Assembly (NCBI GenBank): GCA_902790905.1
Contig: CADATO010000002.1
Span: forward strand, 1 to 64,000
Length of the DNA: 64,000 nt
Direction: 5' to 3'
Origin: an uncultured Eubacteriales bacterium
Lineage (GTDB): Bacteria; Bacillota; Clostridia; Peptostreptococcales; Anaerovoracaceae
Made by a program: the position numbers and the translations under genes. This document shows positions 26,016 through 35,161 of this stretch, one piece after another. The notes beneath the pieces were generated by a model. The model searched no databases. It was not told the origin of the DNA and saw only the letters and a program-made list of their open reading frames with translations. Position 1 is the stretch's first letter. Each line of letters begins with the position of its first letter.

Positions 26016-26876
26016 ATGGACAGCACAATACTCAAGATCAGCGATGCGCTGTATCCGCCGCTGCTCCGCGAGATCAAGAATCCGCCGCAGCTGCTGTACT
26101 GCGCGGGAGATCTTTCACTTCTGAAAACGCGGTGTGTGGCGGTGGTCGGGTCGCGGAAAATAACGGCATATGGTCGCCGGATAGCGGCCAAAGTGGCAGG
26201 GCGGCTTGCCGCCTGCGGGGTGACTGTTGTCAGCGGGATGGCGATTGGCATCGACGGGATCAGCCACCGCAGCGCCCTGGATGCGGGCGGCAAGACGATC
26301 GCGGTACTCGGCAACGGGCTGGATGTGATGTATCCGGCAGCCAACAGAGACCTGAAGAAAGATATTCTCCGGACAGGGCTGCTGCTCAGCGAATACCCGC
26401 CGGGGACGCGCGGAACGAAATTCACATTTCCGCAGCGCAACCGGATCATCAGCGGTCTGTCGGAGGCGACCGTCGTGATCGAGGCCGGCCTCAACAGCGG
26501 CTCCCTGATCACAGCGGCACTTGCGAATGAGCAGGGACGTCCGGTCTATGGTGTGCCCGGGAACATCGACAACGTCACCAGTCTGGGGGTCAATATGCTG
26601 ATCCGCGACGGGGCGCAGCCGCTGATCGCGGCGGATGATTTGCTGGCAGACCTGCAGGTCGACCGCAGCGCTGTCGTGCAGCAGGAACTGAAGTCGGTCA
26701 CGGGGGCAGAGGAGCAGCAGATCCTCGCGCTGCTGGCGCGCGGCAGTGAAGTGACCGTCGATCAGCTGGCGGCTATGACCGGCCTGACAGCGGGCCGCAT
26801 CAACGGACTTGTCAGTGTGCTCGAGATGAAAGGACTGGTCATGACGGCGCTGGGCAGAGTTTTTCTCGCCGTATGA
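26016..26876 (+). CDS. dprA: DNA-processing protein DprA
   Basis: DprA binds incoming single-stranded DNA and loads RecA during transformation. The 286 residues comprise the Rossmann core with VAVVGSRKITAYGRRIA, SGMAIGIDGISH and FPQRNRIISGLS, and a C-terminal winged-helix (DML1-like) domain from about residue 225. The N-terminal SAM-like domain found in longer (about 360-residue) homologues is missing, so this is a short form. RBS is GAGAGGG. With comM it hints at competence, but no uptake genes lie in the window. Confidence 0.93.
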   Translation: MDSTILKISDALYPPLLREIKNPPQLLYCAGDLSLLKTRCVAVVGSRKITAYGRRIAAKVAGRLAACGVTVVSGMAIGIDGISHRSALDAGGKTIAVLGNGLDVMYPAANRDLKKDILRTGLLLSEYPPGTRGTKFTFPQRNRIISGLSEATVVIEAGLNSGSLITAALANEQGRPVYGVPGNIDNVTSLGVNMLIRDGAQPLIAADDLLADLQVDRSAVVQQELKSVTGAEEQQILALLARGSEVTVDQLAAMTGLTAGRINGLVSVLEMKGLVMTALGRVFLAV

Positions 26877-26881
26877 AAAAG

Positions 26882-26909
26882 TTGCAAATTAAAAAAATAC
26901 GTGTATAAT
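26882..26909 (+). promoter_or_regulatory. Predicted topA promoter
   Basis: TTGCAA (26882-26887), 16-bp A-rich spacer, TATAAT (26904-26909). A second TATAAT follows at 26917-26922 and may define an alternative start. The surrounding AT-rich DNA contrasts with the coding sequence on both sides. Confidence 0.65.
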
Positions 26910-26974
26910 TCATTTTTATAATGTAGAAAGTTGGGGAAGACAGAGGATGTTTTCCCTGTTCATATGGAGGAAAC

Positions 26975-29068
26975 ATGGCGACAAAAGTGGGAAACAAAGC
27001 CGGCAGCAAGGGCAAAACTGCTGCGAAAAAGACACTGGTGATCGTCGAGTCGCCGTCCAAGGCGAAGACCATCAGCCGGTATCTTGGCAGCCGGTATAAA
27101 GTCGTGGCATCTGTCGGGCATGTGCGGGATCTGCCTAAGAGCAAGCTGGGGATCGATCTCGAGCAGGACTTTGAGCCGAACTATATCAATATCCGCGGCA
27201 AGGGGGATATCATCCGTGCGCTGAAGAAGGAAGCCTCTCTGGCGTCCAAAGTGTATCTGGCAACTGACCCGGACCGCGAAGGGGAAGCGATCTCCTGGCA
27301 TCTTGCGTATCTGCTGAACATCGATGCGGACACACCGTGCCGGATCGAGTTCCATGAGATCACAAAGAATGCAGTCAAAGAGGCGATCAAGAATCCGCGT
27401 ACCATCGACATGAAACTGGTCGATGCGCAGCAGGCACGCCGTGTGCTCGACCGTCTGGTCGGCTATCAGATCAGTCCGCTGCTGTGGCGTAAGATCCGCC
27501 GCGGTCTGTCCGCGGGGCGTGTACAGTCCGCAGCGCTCAAAATCATCTGCGACAGAGAAGAGGAGATCCGCGGGTTCGTTCCGGAAGAGTACTGGACCAT
27601 CACGGCGGATTTTGATGAAGGCGGTGTATTCACAGCGAAACTGGCCGCGAAGAACAACAAGAAGGTGACGGTCCGCAACCAGAAGGCGGCGGATGAGATC
27701 CTGGCGGCGCTCAAAGAAAGCGATTACACGGTAGGCGGCGTGGAGACGAAGACCAAGCAGCGCAAACCGCAGGCTCCCTTTACGACGAGCACCCTGCAGC
27801 AGGATGCTGCCAACAAACTGAACTTCAACACCAGAAAGACCATGCAGATCGCCCAGCAGCTTTATGAAGGCGTCAATATCAAGGGCGAGGGCACCATGGG
27901 TCTGGTGACCTATATCCGTACGGACTCCGTGAGGATCTCCGACGAGGCAAAGACGGCTGCGAAGAACTTTATCACGGAGCGTTACGGAGCCGCATACTGG
28001 CACAGCAACACCTATACTAATAAGAAGAAAGAAGTGCAGGACGCACACGAAGCGATCCGCCCGAGCCGGCCGGACCTGTCGCCGGAGGCGGTCAAAGAGT
28101 CTCTGACGAGCGATCAGTACAAGCTATACCGTCTGATCTGGAATCGCTTTACGGCCAGCCAGATGGCGCCGATGAAGTACGAAGCGCAGGGTGTGGACAT
28201 CCATAACGGCATCTATACGCTGCGCGCGACCGGAACACGGACGATCTTTGACGGCTTTACGAAAGTCTATGCGACAAAGAACGACGACGGTGAAGGATGG
28301 CTGCCGCCGCTTGCGGAAGGGCAGCACCTTGATGCGACCGGCGAGAATGCGGAACAGAACTTCACCCAGCCGCCGGCACGTTACACGGAAGCCTCCCTGG
28401 TCAAGGAACTGGAGGATAAGGATATCGGCCGTCCGAGTACGTATGCGCCGATCGTCAGCACGCTCGTGGACCGCAAATATATCAAGCGCGAGAAAAAGAC
28501 GCTGGTGCCGACAGAGCTCGGCGAGACGGTCAACGATATGATGAAAGAGTACTTCCATGATATTGTCGACAGCGGTTTCACGGCGAAGATGGAAGACCGT
28601 CTCGATGATGTGGAGACGGAAGGCATCGAGTGGAAGAGCGTCATCCGTGATTTCTACGGCGGGTTTGCCGAAGATCTCAAGGTTGCGGATGAAAAGATCG
28701 AGAAGGTTGTGGTAGAGGACACCCCGACGGATGAGATCTGTGAGCTGTGCGGCAAGCCGATGGTCATCCGCCATGGACGGTTTGGCGAGTTCCTTGCGTG
28801 CAGCGGGTTCCCGGACTGTAAGCATACCCGGCCGATCGTCAGGGAGGTTGGCGTCAACTGCCCGGTCTGCGGCAAGCCGATCGTGCAGCGCCGCTCCGCA
28901 AGAGGACGGGTCTTCTACGGCTGCAGCGGCTATCCGGACTGTCAGAATTCCTACTGGAAAAAGCCGTCCGGAAAGATGTGCCCGGACTGCGGCAGCATGC
29001 TCGTGGAGCAGCGTGCAGGTTCGGATAAACTGGAATGCTCCAATAAAGAGTGTAAATACAAAGAGTAG
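26975..29068 (+). CDS. topA: DNA topoisomerase I (type IA)
   Basis: TopA relaxes negative supercoils by a single-strand passage mechanism. The 697-residue protein starts with a Lys-rich tail, then the TOPRIM domain ([32 protein letters not shown]), the active-site Tyr in TYIRTDSVR (about residue 313), and three C-terminal Cys4 zinc ribbons (CELCGKP...CSGFPDC, CPVCGKP...CSGYPDC, CPDCGSM...CSNKEC). ATGGAGGAA precedes the ATG. It heads the topA-hslV-hslU-codY block. Confidence 0.96.
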   Translation: MATKVGNKAGSKGKTAAKKTLVIVESPSKAKTISRYLGSRYKVVASVGHVRDLPKSKLGIDLEQDFEPNYINIRGKGDIIRALKKEASLASKVYLATDPDREGEAISWHLAYLLNIDADTPCRIEFHEITKNAVKEAIKNPRTIDMKLVDAQQARRVLDRLVGYQISPLLWRKIRRGLSAGRVQSAALKIICDREEEIRGFVPEEYWTITADFDEGGVFTAKLAAKNNKKVTVRNQKAADEILAALKESDYTVGGVETKTKQRKPQAPFTTSTLQQDAANKLNFNTRKTMQIAQQLYEGVNIKGEGTMGLVTYIRTDSVRISDEAKTAAKNFITERYGAAYWHSNTYTNKKKEVQDAHEAIRPSRPDLSPEAVKESLTSDQYKLYRLIWNRFTASQMAPMKYEAQGVDIHNGIYTLRATGTRTIFDGFTKVYATKNDDGEGWLPPLAEGQHLDATGENAEQNFTQPPARYTEASLVKELEDKDIGRPSTYAPIVSTLVDRKYIKREKKTLVPTELGETVNDMMKEYFHDIVDSGFTAKMEDRLDDVETEGIEWKSVIRDFYGGFAEDLKVADEKIEKVVVEDTPTDEICELCGKPMVIRHGRFGEFLACSGFPDCKHTRPIVREVGVNCPVCGKPIVQRRSARGRVFYGCSGYPDCQNSYWKKPSGKMCPDCGSMLVEQRAGSDKLECSNKECKYKE

Positions 29069-29139
29069 CGTATCATCAGGAGATATGGAGTTCGGAAGTT
29101 ACCATCGATAAGAAAGAAGGGTCAACTAGGAGGTTACCA

Positions 29140-29676
29140 ATGGTACAATTCAGAGCAACTACGATCGTAACAGTGCGGCGCGGAGATGATGTCTGCATCG
29201 CCGGTGACGGTCAGGTGACGATGGGCGAAACGGCAATCATGAAGGCCGGCGCCAAGAAGGTCACCAAGATCTACAAGAATTCGGTGCTCGTCGGGTTTGC
29301 CGGCTCGGTCGCAGATGCGTTCGCGCTGCGCGAAAAGTTTGAAGCCAAGCTGGAGGAACACGGCGGCAATCTCAAGCGTGCTGCTGTCGCGCTGGCGCAG
29401 ATGTGGCGCTCGGACCGCGGGATGAGAAACCTGGAAGCGCTCATGCTCGTCGCAGACAAGGACGCTACGCTGCTGCTCTCCGGCAACGGCGAAGTCATCG
29501 AGCCGGATGAGGACTTTGTGGCGATCGGCTCCGGCGGCAACTACGCCTATGCAGCCGCCAATGCGCTGTATCATCATACGGATATGTCCGCAGAGGAGAT
29601 CTGCCGCGAAGCGCTCAAGATCGCTTCTTCGATCTGCGTTTACACCAACGATCACATCAGTGTGGAAAAACTGTAA
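29140..29676 (+). CDS. hslV: ATP-dependent protease peptidase subunit HslV
   Basis: HslV (ClpQ) is the proteasome-like peptidase of the HslUV two-ring protease. The 178 residues contain the threonine-protease start [24 protein letters not shown]. The likely nucleophile is the first Thr of TTIV at residue 7, so six residues (MVQFRA) would have to be removed, a longer leader than the single Met in E. coli HslV. TAGGAGG precedes the ATG. hslU follows after 12 nt. xerC, usually located between topA and hslV in Firmicutes, is absent. Confidence 0.95.
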   Translation: MVQFRATTIVTVRRGDDVCIAGDGQVTMGETAIMKAGAKKVTKIYKNSVLVGFAGSVADAFALREKFEAKLEEHGGNLKRAAVALAQMWRSDRGMRNLEALMLVADKDATLLLSGNGEVIEPDEDFVAIGSGGNYAYAAANALYHHTDMSAEEICREALKIASSICVYTNDHISVEKL

Positions 29677-29688
29677 GGAGGGCACGCC

Positions 29689-31128
29689 ATGGCAAATAAA
29701 CTGTATGAAATGACCCCCCGCGAGATCGTGGAGGAACTGGATAAATACATCATCGGCCAGGACGAGGCCAAAAAGTCGGTCGCCGTTGCGCTGCGCAACC
29801 GCTACCGCCGCAGCCGTCTGTCCGAGGAGATGCAGGAAGAGATCACCCCGAAGAACATCCTGATGATGGGTCCCACCGGTGTCGGTAAGACCGAGATCGC
29901 AAGACGTCTTGCGAAGCTGATGGATGCGCCGTTCGTCAAAGTAGAGGCGACCAAGTTCACGGAAGTAGGCTATGTCGGCCGCGATGTCGACAGCATGGTC
30001 CGCGACCTTGTCGAGGCGTCGATCCGCATCACCAAGCAGAGCCGCCTGGAAGAAAAGTACGCGGTCGCGGATGAGATCGCCGAGGAAAAGATCCTCGAGG
30101 CAATCGTGCCCGGCGGTCCGAAAAAGCCTGCCGACAAGCAGAACAGCCCGTTCGACTTCATCATGAACAGCGGCGGGTATAAGACGCAGAAGCAGCTCTA
30201 TGAAGAGGAGCAGGCGCGCAAGGAAGAAGAGGCGGCCCGCCAGAACGGCGAGGATGTCACGCTTGTGCGCGAGCAGGTCCGCCAGCAGCTGCGCGACGGC
30301 AAACTGGAAGACCAGTACATCGAGATCGAAGTGACCGATGCGCCGAAGGGCAACCAGCTGGATGTCGGCGAGGGCGGCATGGTCGCGATCGGCAACATCT
30401 TCGGCGACATGATGCCCAAGAAGACCAAGCGCAAGAAGGTCACAGTCCGCGAGGCGCGCAAGATCCTGCGTGAAGAGGAAGCGCAGAACCTGATCGACAT
30501 GGATCAGGTCGAAGAGGATGCGCTTCACAATGCGGAGCAGAACGGCATCATCTTCATCGATGAGATCGATAAGATCGCGTCGGGCAGCAGTTACAAGTCC
30601 GGCGCGGACGTGTCCAGAGAGGGTGTGCAGAGAGACATCCTGCCGATCGTCGAAGGCAGCGTTGTCAACACCAAGCATGGTCCGGTCAGAACGGATCACA
30701 TTCTGTTCATCGGCGCAGGCGCGTTCCATACGGCCAAGCCGACGGATCTGATCCCTGAACTGCAGGGACGTTTCCCGATCCGTGTCGAACTTCAGAACCT
30801 CACCGAAGAGACATTCCTCAAGATCCTGACCGTGCCCGAGAATGCGCTGACCAAGCAGCACAAGGCACTGCTCGAGACAGAAGGCGTCGAGATCGAGTTC
30901 ACCGACGATGCTGTGGCGGAGATCGCGCACATGGCGTATCTGATGAACGAGACGACCGAGAACATCGGTGCCAGACGTCTGCATACGATCCTCGAGAAGC
31001 TGCTCGAAGACATCTCCTTCAGCCTGCCGGATCCCGAGAAGGACAAGATCGTGATCGACCAGGAGTACGTCAAGGAGAAGTTCATCGAGAAGATCCAGGA
31101 GGAAGACCTCGAGAAATTCATCATCTAA
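29689..31128 (+). CDS. hslU: ATP-dependent protease ATPase subunit HslU
   Basis: HslU (ClpY) is the AAA+ unfoldase that feeds substrates into HslV. The 479 residues show Walker [10 protein letters not shown] near residue 63, the GYVGRDVDS pore-loop region (residues about 90-98), a long charged I-domain rich in Glu/Lys/Arg (about 150-260), Walker [12 protein letters not shown] near residue 285-295 and sensor-2 GARRLHT near residue 425. Ribosome site AAGGAGGG. A hairpin-plus-TTTT downstream of the gene separates it from codY. Confidence 0.96.
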   Translation: MANKLYEMTPREIVEELDKYIIGQDEAKKSVAVALRNRYRRSRLSEEMQEEITPKNILMMGPTGVGKTEIARRLAKLMDAPFVKVEATKFTEVGYVGRDVDSMVRDLVEASIRITKQSRLEEKYAVADEIAEEKILEAIVPGGPKKPADKQNSPFDFIMNSGGYKTQKQLYEEEQARKEEEAARQNGEDVTLVREQVRQQLRDGKLEDQYIEIEVTDAPKGNQLDVGEGGMVAIGNIFGDMMPKKTKRKKVTVREARKILREEEAQNLIDMDQVEEDALHNAEQNGIIFIDEIDKIASGSSYKSGADVSREGVQRDILPIVEGSVVNTKHGPVRTDHILFIGAGAFHTAKPTDLIPELQGRFPIRVELQNLTEETFLKILTVPENALTKQHKALLETEGVEIEFTDDAVAEIAHMAYLMNETTENIGARRLHTILEKLLEDISFSLPDPEKDKIVIDQEYVKEKFIEKIQEEDLEKFII

Positions 31129-31143
31129 CCTGCAAATCCAGCC

Positions 31144-31172
31144 TTGACACGGCTGCGTTTACGGAATATGAT
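31144..31172 (+). promoter_or_regulatory. Consensus promoter between hslU and codY (upstream)
   Basis: TTGACA (31144-31149), 17-bp spacer, TATGAT (31167-31172). Predicted transcription would start at the base of the hairpin at 31177-31206, so its transcript would meet a terminator-like structure at once. Confidence 0.6.
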
Positions 31173-31176
31173 AGGC

Positions 31177-31207
31177 AAGCCTGTTCCTGTATAGGGGACA
31201 GGCTTTT
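31177..31207 (+). terminator. Hairpin with T tract after hslU
   Basis: An 11-bp stem with one G-U pair (31177-31187 with 31195-31205, loop TGTATAG) ends in a short run of T. It may end the topA-hslVU message, attenuate transcripts from the promoter at 31144, or both. Confidence 0.65.
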
Positions 31208-31271
31208 CAATGTTCTAATATTTAAAAAAGTGTATATTGTTGGAATCCAACCAATTGTACACGCAGAGTAA

Positions 31272-31286
31272 ACTTTTCAAAAAAAT
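31272..31286. promoter_or_regulatory. Possible CodY box upstream of codY
   Basis: This 15-mer matches AATTTTCWGAAAATT at 12 of 15 positions (mismatches at positions 2, 9 and 14) and ends 11 bp before the -35 of the proximal codY promoter. CodY boxes tolerate such mismatches, and autoregulation of codY is known in other Firmicutes. AT-rich sequence gives chance matches, so this is only a candidate. Confidence 0.4.
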
Positions 31287-31297
31287 CAAAAATATTA

Positions 31298-31326
31298 TTG
31301 CCGAAGGCGCGATTCTTCTATATAAT
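31298..31326 (+). promoter_or_regulatory. Predicted proximal codY promoter
   Basis: TTGCCG (31298-31303), 17-bp spacer, perfect TATAAT (31321-31326). Predicted start about 31333, leaving a roughly 50-nt leader. Confidence 0.65.
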
Positions 31327-31383
31327 CATACCAACATAATGCGGGGGTATGGGGAAACTCGCCCGACAGATAAGGAGACAGGA

Positions 31384-32160
31384 ATGCAACAGGATGTATT
31401 GGCGAAAGTCAGAAAATTGAATTGGCTGCTTCAGGAATCGCCGAAAGGGAACTTCTCTTTTACGGATATCTGCATCGTTCTGCGTGAACTGACAGACAGC
31501 AATGTGTATATCGTTGATGTGAACGGCAAGGTGCTGGGCGTCGACCTCTCGGTGGTCGAGGACAGTTCGCTCGTGGAGCTCCCGGGCACCGGCGAGTTCG
31601 CCTTCCCGAAGAGTTACGGCGTCGAGCTGATGAAGCTGCAGTCGACAACACCCAACCTGCAGCATGAAGAACTGCTGAAGATCTTCAAGGATGACGAGGA
31701 TACCAAAGATAAGTATCATACATTTATCCCGATCCTCGGCGGCGGCAAAAGATGGGGCACTCTGATCCTTGCCCGTTATGAGCCGGAGTACAACGATGAG
31801 GACCTGGTGCTGGCGGAAGTCGGTGCGACGGTTGTCGGTCTCGAGATCCAGCGCGTCAAGACACTGGAGGCGGAAGAGGAGATCCGGCAGGAAGAGGTCG
31901 TCCGCATGGCGATCAGCACACTGTCGTATTCGGAACACGAAGCCGTGCACAAGATCTTTGAAGAGCTGGACGGCAGTGAGGGCATCCTGATCGCCAGCAA
32001 GGTGGCGGACCGTTCGCGCATCACCCGCTCGGTCATCGTCAACGCGCTCCGCAAGCTGGAGAGTGCCGGCGTCATCGAATCCAAGTCTCTGGGTATGAAG
32101 GGGACGCACATCAAGGTCCTGAACGAGAAGTTCTTTGAACAGCTTGGACTGGACAAATAA
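31384..32160 (+). CDS. codY: GTP- and branched-chain-amino-acid-sensing global repressor CodY
   Basis: CodY binds isoleucine-type amino acids and GTP and represses nutrient-stress genes in Firmicutes. The 258-residue protein has the N-terminal GAF domain (about residues 1-155), a linker helix, and a C-terminal winged helix-turn-helix with ASKVADRSRITRSVIVNALRKL and SLGMKGTHIKVLN (about residues 200-250). The frame is open from 31237, but AAGGAGACAGGA precedes the ATG at 31384 and MQQDVLAKVRKLN is the family start. It ends in its own terminator. Confidence 0.96.
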   Translation: MQQDVLAKVRKLNWLLQESPKGNFSFTDICIVLRELTDSNVYIVDVNGKVLGVDLSVVEDSSLVELPGTGEFAFPKSYGVELMKLQSTTPNLQHEELLKIFKDDEDTKDKYHTFIPILGGGKRWGTLILARYEPEYNDEDLVLAEVGATVVGLEIQRVKTLEAEEEIRQEEVVRMAISTLSYSEHEAVHKIFEELDGSEGILIASKVADRSRITRSVIVNALRKLESAGVIESKSLGMKGTHIKVLNEKFFEQLGLDK

Positions 32161-32183
32161 CGATGCATAACAGCAACTGATCT

Positions 32184-32218
32184 TTCCCCGAATCGCCGCA
32201 CAGCGGTTCGGGGAATTT
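32184..32218 (+). terminator. Terminator after codY
   Basis: A 13-bp stem (32184-32196 with 32203-32215, loop CGCACA) is followed by a short TTT. The weak T tract suggests possible leakage into hflX. Confidence 0.65.
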
Positions 32219-32232
32219 CGTATGGAATAAAG

Positions 32233-33531
32233 ATGATCGATTTCACTGAGAACAATGAAGTAAAACGGGAAGACCACTTCACGGCGATCCTGGTCGGTGC
32301 AGACCTGGGGCGGGAAGATACAGAGCGGTCGCTTGCCGAACTGGAAGCGCTTGCAGAAGCGGCCGGCGGCGAGACGGCCGGTATTGTCATGCAGAAGATG
32401 GAGCGTCCGCGTCCCGCGACCTATATCGGCAAGGGAAAGGTGGAGGAGGTCGCGCAGATGTGTGCGGCCGGGATGGCAGATACCGTCATCTTTGACGATG
32501 AACTCACCGGTGCGCAGATCCGCAATCTGGAGGAAGCTCTTGGCGTCCGCGTCATCGACCGCACGATCCTGATCCTCGATATCTTCGCGCGGCGCGCATC
32601 GTCCAAAGAGGGCAAACTGCAGGTCGAACTGGCGCAGCTGCAGTACCGCATGCCGCGTCTGCTCGGGTTTGGCCGCGCGCTGTCGCGTCTTGGCGGCGGC
32701 ATCGGCACCCGCGGACCCGGTGAGAAAAAACTGGAGACGGACCGCCGGCATATCCAGGCTCGGATCGATGATATCAGGGCCGAACTCGCCAGGGCGGAAA
32801 AGACGGCGGCGCTCAAGAGCAAACAGCGTCATAAGAACGAGATCCCGACGGTCGCCCTGGTCGGCTACACCAATGCGGGCAAGTCCGCGATCATGAACCG
32901 CCTGCTCGGCCTTGAGGGGCGGGATGAAAAAGAGGTCTTCTCGGAGAACATGCTCTTTGCGACGCTCGACGCCGAGCAGCGGAGCATCACCCCTGAGAAG
33001 GGGCGGGGCTTTATCTTGTCCGATACCGTCGGCTTTGTCAGCAAACTGCCGCACGATCTGATCAAGGCGTTCCACGCGACGCTGGAGGAAGCGGCGCAGG
33101 CGGATCTGCTCGTCCATGTGGTCGATGTGAGCGCACCGGACATGGAGCGCTGCATGGATGTGACGGAGCAGGTGCTGAAGGAGATCGGCGCGGGCGGCAA
33201 GCAGACGCTCATCGCCTACAATAAGGCAGATCTTCTGGTGGATGGTCTCGGCCCTGACGGCGAGCCGTTCCTGCCGGCAAGGGCGGGACTGCTGCTGTCC
33301 GCAAAGACGGGGGATGGCGCGGAAGAACTGCTGGAAGCGATTTTGAAACAGCTCTACGGCGACAGCCGCACCGTCACACTGCGCATTCCCTATGCGCGGG
33401 GCGACGTGCTGTCCTACGTCTGTGAAAAGGGCGTTGTCTCGTCCATGGAACACACCGCGGAGGGAACGGTCGTATGCGTGCAGCTGGCCGGGAAGGACTA
33501 TGACAGGGTGGCAGCCTATGATACTTTATAA
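32233..33531 (+). CDS. hflX: GTPase HflX
   Basis: HflX is a ribosome-associated GTPase that splits or rescues stalled 70S ribosomes under stress. The 432 residues have the N-terminal ligand-binding and coiled region (RPATYIGKGKVEEV; RLGGGIGTRGPGEKKLE from about residue 153), the G domain with VALVGYTNAGKSAIMN (about residues 208-223), DTVGF and NKAD motifs, and a C-terminal domain. The ribosome site is weak (GGAATAAAG). Its end overlaps the yigZ start by 14 nt, so the two are coupled. Confidence 0.94.
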   Translation: MIDFTENNEVKREDHFTAILVGADLGREDTERSLAELEALAEAAGGETAGIVMQKMERPRPATYIGKGKVEEVAQMCAAGMADTVIFDDELTGAQIRNLEEALGVRVIDRTILILDIFARRASSKEGKLQVELAQLQYRMPRLLGFGRALSRLGGGIGTRGPGEKKLETDRRHIQARIDDIRAELARAEKTAALKSKQRHKNEIPTVALVGYTNAGKSAIMNRLLGLEGRDEKEVFSENMLFATLDAEQRSITPEKGRGFILSDTVGFVSKLPHDLIKAFHATLEEAAQADLLVHVVDVSAPDMERCMDVTEQVLKEIGAGGKQTLIAYNKADLLVDGLGPDGEPFLPARAGLLLSAKTGDGAEELLEAILKQLYGDSRTVTLRIPYARGDVLSYVCEKGVVSSMEHTAEGTVVCVQLAGKDYDRVAAYDTL

Positions 33532-34135
33532 AACACTGCAAAAAGAAGTACACACTGAGCTGGTCATCGAGCGCTCCCGCTTTATCGCGCATGCGAAGCC
33601 CGTCGGCACAAGGGAAGAGGCGGAAGCCTATCTGGCGCAGATCCGCGAACGGTATAAAGATGCGACCCACAACGTGCCCGCGATGGTCATCGGTGACGGC
33701 ATGCAGATCCAGTGGGGCAGCGATGACGGAGAGCCGCAGGGGACGTCCGGCGCGCCGATGGTGCAGTATCTGGTCAAGGAGGGCATCACCAACGTGATCA
33801 TTGTCGTGACCAGGTATTTTGGCGGCATTAAGCTCGGGACAGGCGGCCTCGTGCGGGCATATACCAGCGCTGCCAGGCAGGCGGTCGAAGAGGCGGGGAT
33901 CCGTGAAGCCCGCGAGATGGTCCGGCTGACCGTGTCGTTTGCCTATCCGCATCTGGCGCTGATCGAACGGCTCCTTGCCGAGGAATCGCACATCACCGAG
34001 GACAAACAGTTCGCCGCAGATGTCACCCTTGTCATCTCTACTGAGAAGGAAAGGGAAGCGGATCTTCTGGAGCGTCTCAGGGGAATCACCAAAGGCGGCA
34101 TCGAAGTTGTATCTTCCGAGGAGTATGTCGGCTGA
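33518..34135 (+). CDS. yigZ: YigZ/IMPACT family protein
   Basis: A 205-residue member of the YigZ-IMPACT family. The N-terminal UPF0029 domain shows ERSRFIAHAKPV, AGMQ-like GDGMQIQWGSDDGEPQGTSG and the strongly conserved VVTRYFGGIKLGTGGLVRAYTSAA (about residues 92-115). A C-terminal alpha-beta domain follows. The bacterial role is not settled; eukaryotic IMPACT regulates GCN2. The true ATG at 33518 lies inside the hflX end; a longer frame from 33392 is a read-through of the overlap. Confidence 0.92.
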   Translation: MILYKTLQKEVHTELVIERSRFIAHAKPVGTREEAEAYLAQIRERYKDATHNVPAMVIGDGMQIQWGSDDGEPQGTSGAPMVQYLVKEGITNVIIVVTRYFGGIKLGTGGLVRAYTSAARQAVEEAGIREAREMVRLTVSFAYPHLALIERLLAEESHITEDKQFAADVTLVISTEKEREADLLERLRGITKGGIEVVSSEEYVG

Positions 34136-34253
34136 TCACGATTCAGTTCGCCGAAGGGTTTTGCTATGACAGCCGGCCATTGTGATTTCAACGTGTTGAG
34201 CGGGCAGGGACACAAGGCAGGAAAATAAATTCGAAAATCGGGTGAAAAACCCC

Positions 34254-34282
34254 TTGACAGTCAGGGGACTTTCCTGTATTAT
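34254..34282 (+). promoter_or_regulatory. Consensus promoter of the tRNA array
   Basis: Perfect TTGACA (34254-34259), 17-bp spacer, TATTAT (34277-34282), about 36 bp before the first tRNA. Near-consensus promoters are typical of stable RNA operons. Confidence 0.85.
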
Positions 34283-34318
34283 TCATAACTGTGCCGAGTA
34301 TGTCGGTAAGACCTACCG

Positions 34319-34394
34319 GGGCGCTTAGCTCAGCTGGGAGAGCACTTGCCTTACAAGCAAGGGGTCACAGGTTCGAGCCCTGTAGCGCCCACCA
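34319..34394 (+). tRNA. tRNA-Val (anticodon TAC)
   Basis: Seven-bp acceptor stem GGGCGCT/AGCGCCC, anticodon loop CTTACAA, T loop GTTCGAG, and encoded CCA end. First gene of the fifteen-tRNA array. Confidence 0.97.
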
Positions 34395-34414
34395 AAGGAG
34401 TGCGTTACATTTAC

Positions 34415-34491
34415 GGTCCGGTAGTTCAGTTGGTTAGAATGCCAGCCTGTCACGCTGGAGGTCACGGGTTCGAGCCCCGTTCGGATCGCCA
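34415..34491 (+). tRNA. tRNA-Asp (anticodon GTC)
   Basis: Acceptor GGTCCGG with TCGGATC (two G-U pairs), anticodon loop CTGTCAC, discriminator G and encoded CCA. Confidence 0.97.
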
Positions 34492-34516
34492 ATATTTCCC
34501 CCCGGTAGGGAAATGC

Positions 34517-34592
34517 GCTGGCATAGCTCAGTTGGTAGAGCAGCTGATTTGTAATCAGCAGGTCGGGGGTTCAAGTCCCTCTGCCAGCTCCA
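34517..34592 (+). tRNA. tRNA-Thr (anticodon TGT)
   Basis: Acceptor GCTGGCA/TGCCAGC, anticodon stem CTGAT/ATCAG around loop TTTGTAA, encoded CCA. Confidence 0.97.
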
Positions 34593-34623
34593 AAAAGTTC
34601 AAACCCCCATAAGGGTAACATAT

Positions 34624-34708
34624 GGAGGAGTGCCCGAGTGGCTAAAGGGGGCGGACTGTAAATCCGTTGGCTACGCCTACAGTGGTTCGAATCCACTCTC
34701 CTCCACCA
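34624..34708 (+). tRNA. tRNA-Tyr (anticodon GTA)
   Basis: An 85-nt class II tRNA: acceptor GGAGGAG/CTCCTCC, anticodon loop CTGTAAA, long variable arm (GGCTACGCC type), encoded CCA. Confidence 0.97.
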
Positions 34709-34717
34709 ATTAGATAT

Positions 34718-34792
34718 GCGGAAGTGGCTCAGGGGTAGAGCATCGCCTTGCCAAGGCGAGGGTCGCGAGTTCGAATCTCGTCTTCCGCTCCA
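34718..34792 (+). tRNA. tRNA-Gly (anticodon GCC)
   Basis: Acceptor GCGGAAG/CTTCCGC, anticodon stem TCGCC/GGCGA with loop TTGCCAA, encoded CCA. Confidence 0.97.
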
Positions 34793-34800
34793 ACGATTCT

Positions 34801-34822
34801 GGGAGCAATGAAAATTGCTCCC
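34801..34822. other. Hairpin between the two tRNA-Gly genes
   Basis: A perfect 9-bp stem capped by a GAAA tetraloop (34801-34809, 34814-34822). There is no T tract, so it is not a terminator. It sits in the 39-nt spacer of the precursor RNA and could guide processing. Confidence 0.6.
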
Positions 34823-34831
34823 AAACAATAT

Positions 34832-34905
<74 letters not shown>

Positions 34906-34960
34906 ACCGAATAAAGACAACTTCCCGCGCCAACCCGCTGGCGGAGTGCGTCAAAAATGC

Positions 34961-35037
34961 GGGCTCATAGCTCAGTTGGATAGAGCAACGGCCTTCTAAG
35001 CCGTGTGTCCGGGGTTCGAATCCCTGTGGGCTCGCCA
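34961..35037 (+). tRNA. tRNA-Arg (anticodon TCT)
   Basis: Acceptor GGGCTCA/TGGGCTC, anticodon stem CGGC.../...GCCG around loop CTTCTAA, discriminator G, encoded CCA. Reads AGA/AGG codons. Confidence 0.97.
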
Positions 35038-35055
35038 ATTTTTTTATCAAGGTGG

Positions 35056-35132
35056 TGGGGTGTGGCGAAGTTGGTTAACGCACCGGGTTTTGATCCCGGC
35101 ATTCGCAGGTTCGAGTCCTGCCACCTCAGCCA
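35056..35132 (+). tRNA. tRNA-Gln (anticodon TTG)
   Basis: Acceptor TGGGGTG/CACCTCA with U1-A72 as in bacterial glutamine tRNAs, anticodon stem CCGGG/CCCGG around loop TTTTGAT, encoded CCA. Confidence 0.96.
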
Positions 35133-35161
35133 TATTTTTTGCATTTATGGCAATATGATCT

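Noticed and set aside
24487-26876. Defence-system reading of comM-dprA (AAA+ ATPase with a DNA-binding partner)
   Set aside because: Both proteins match the housekeeping competence families in full and stand in the usual yraN-comM-dprA-topA order.
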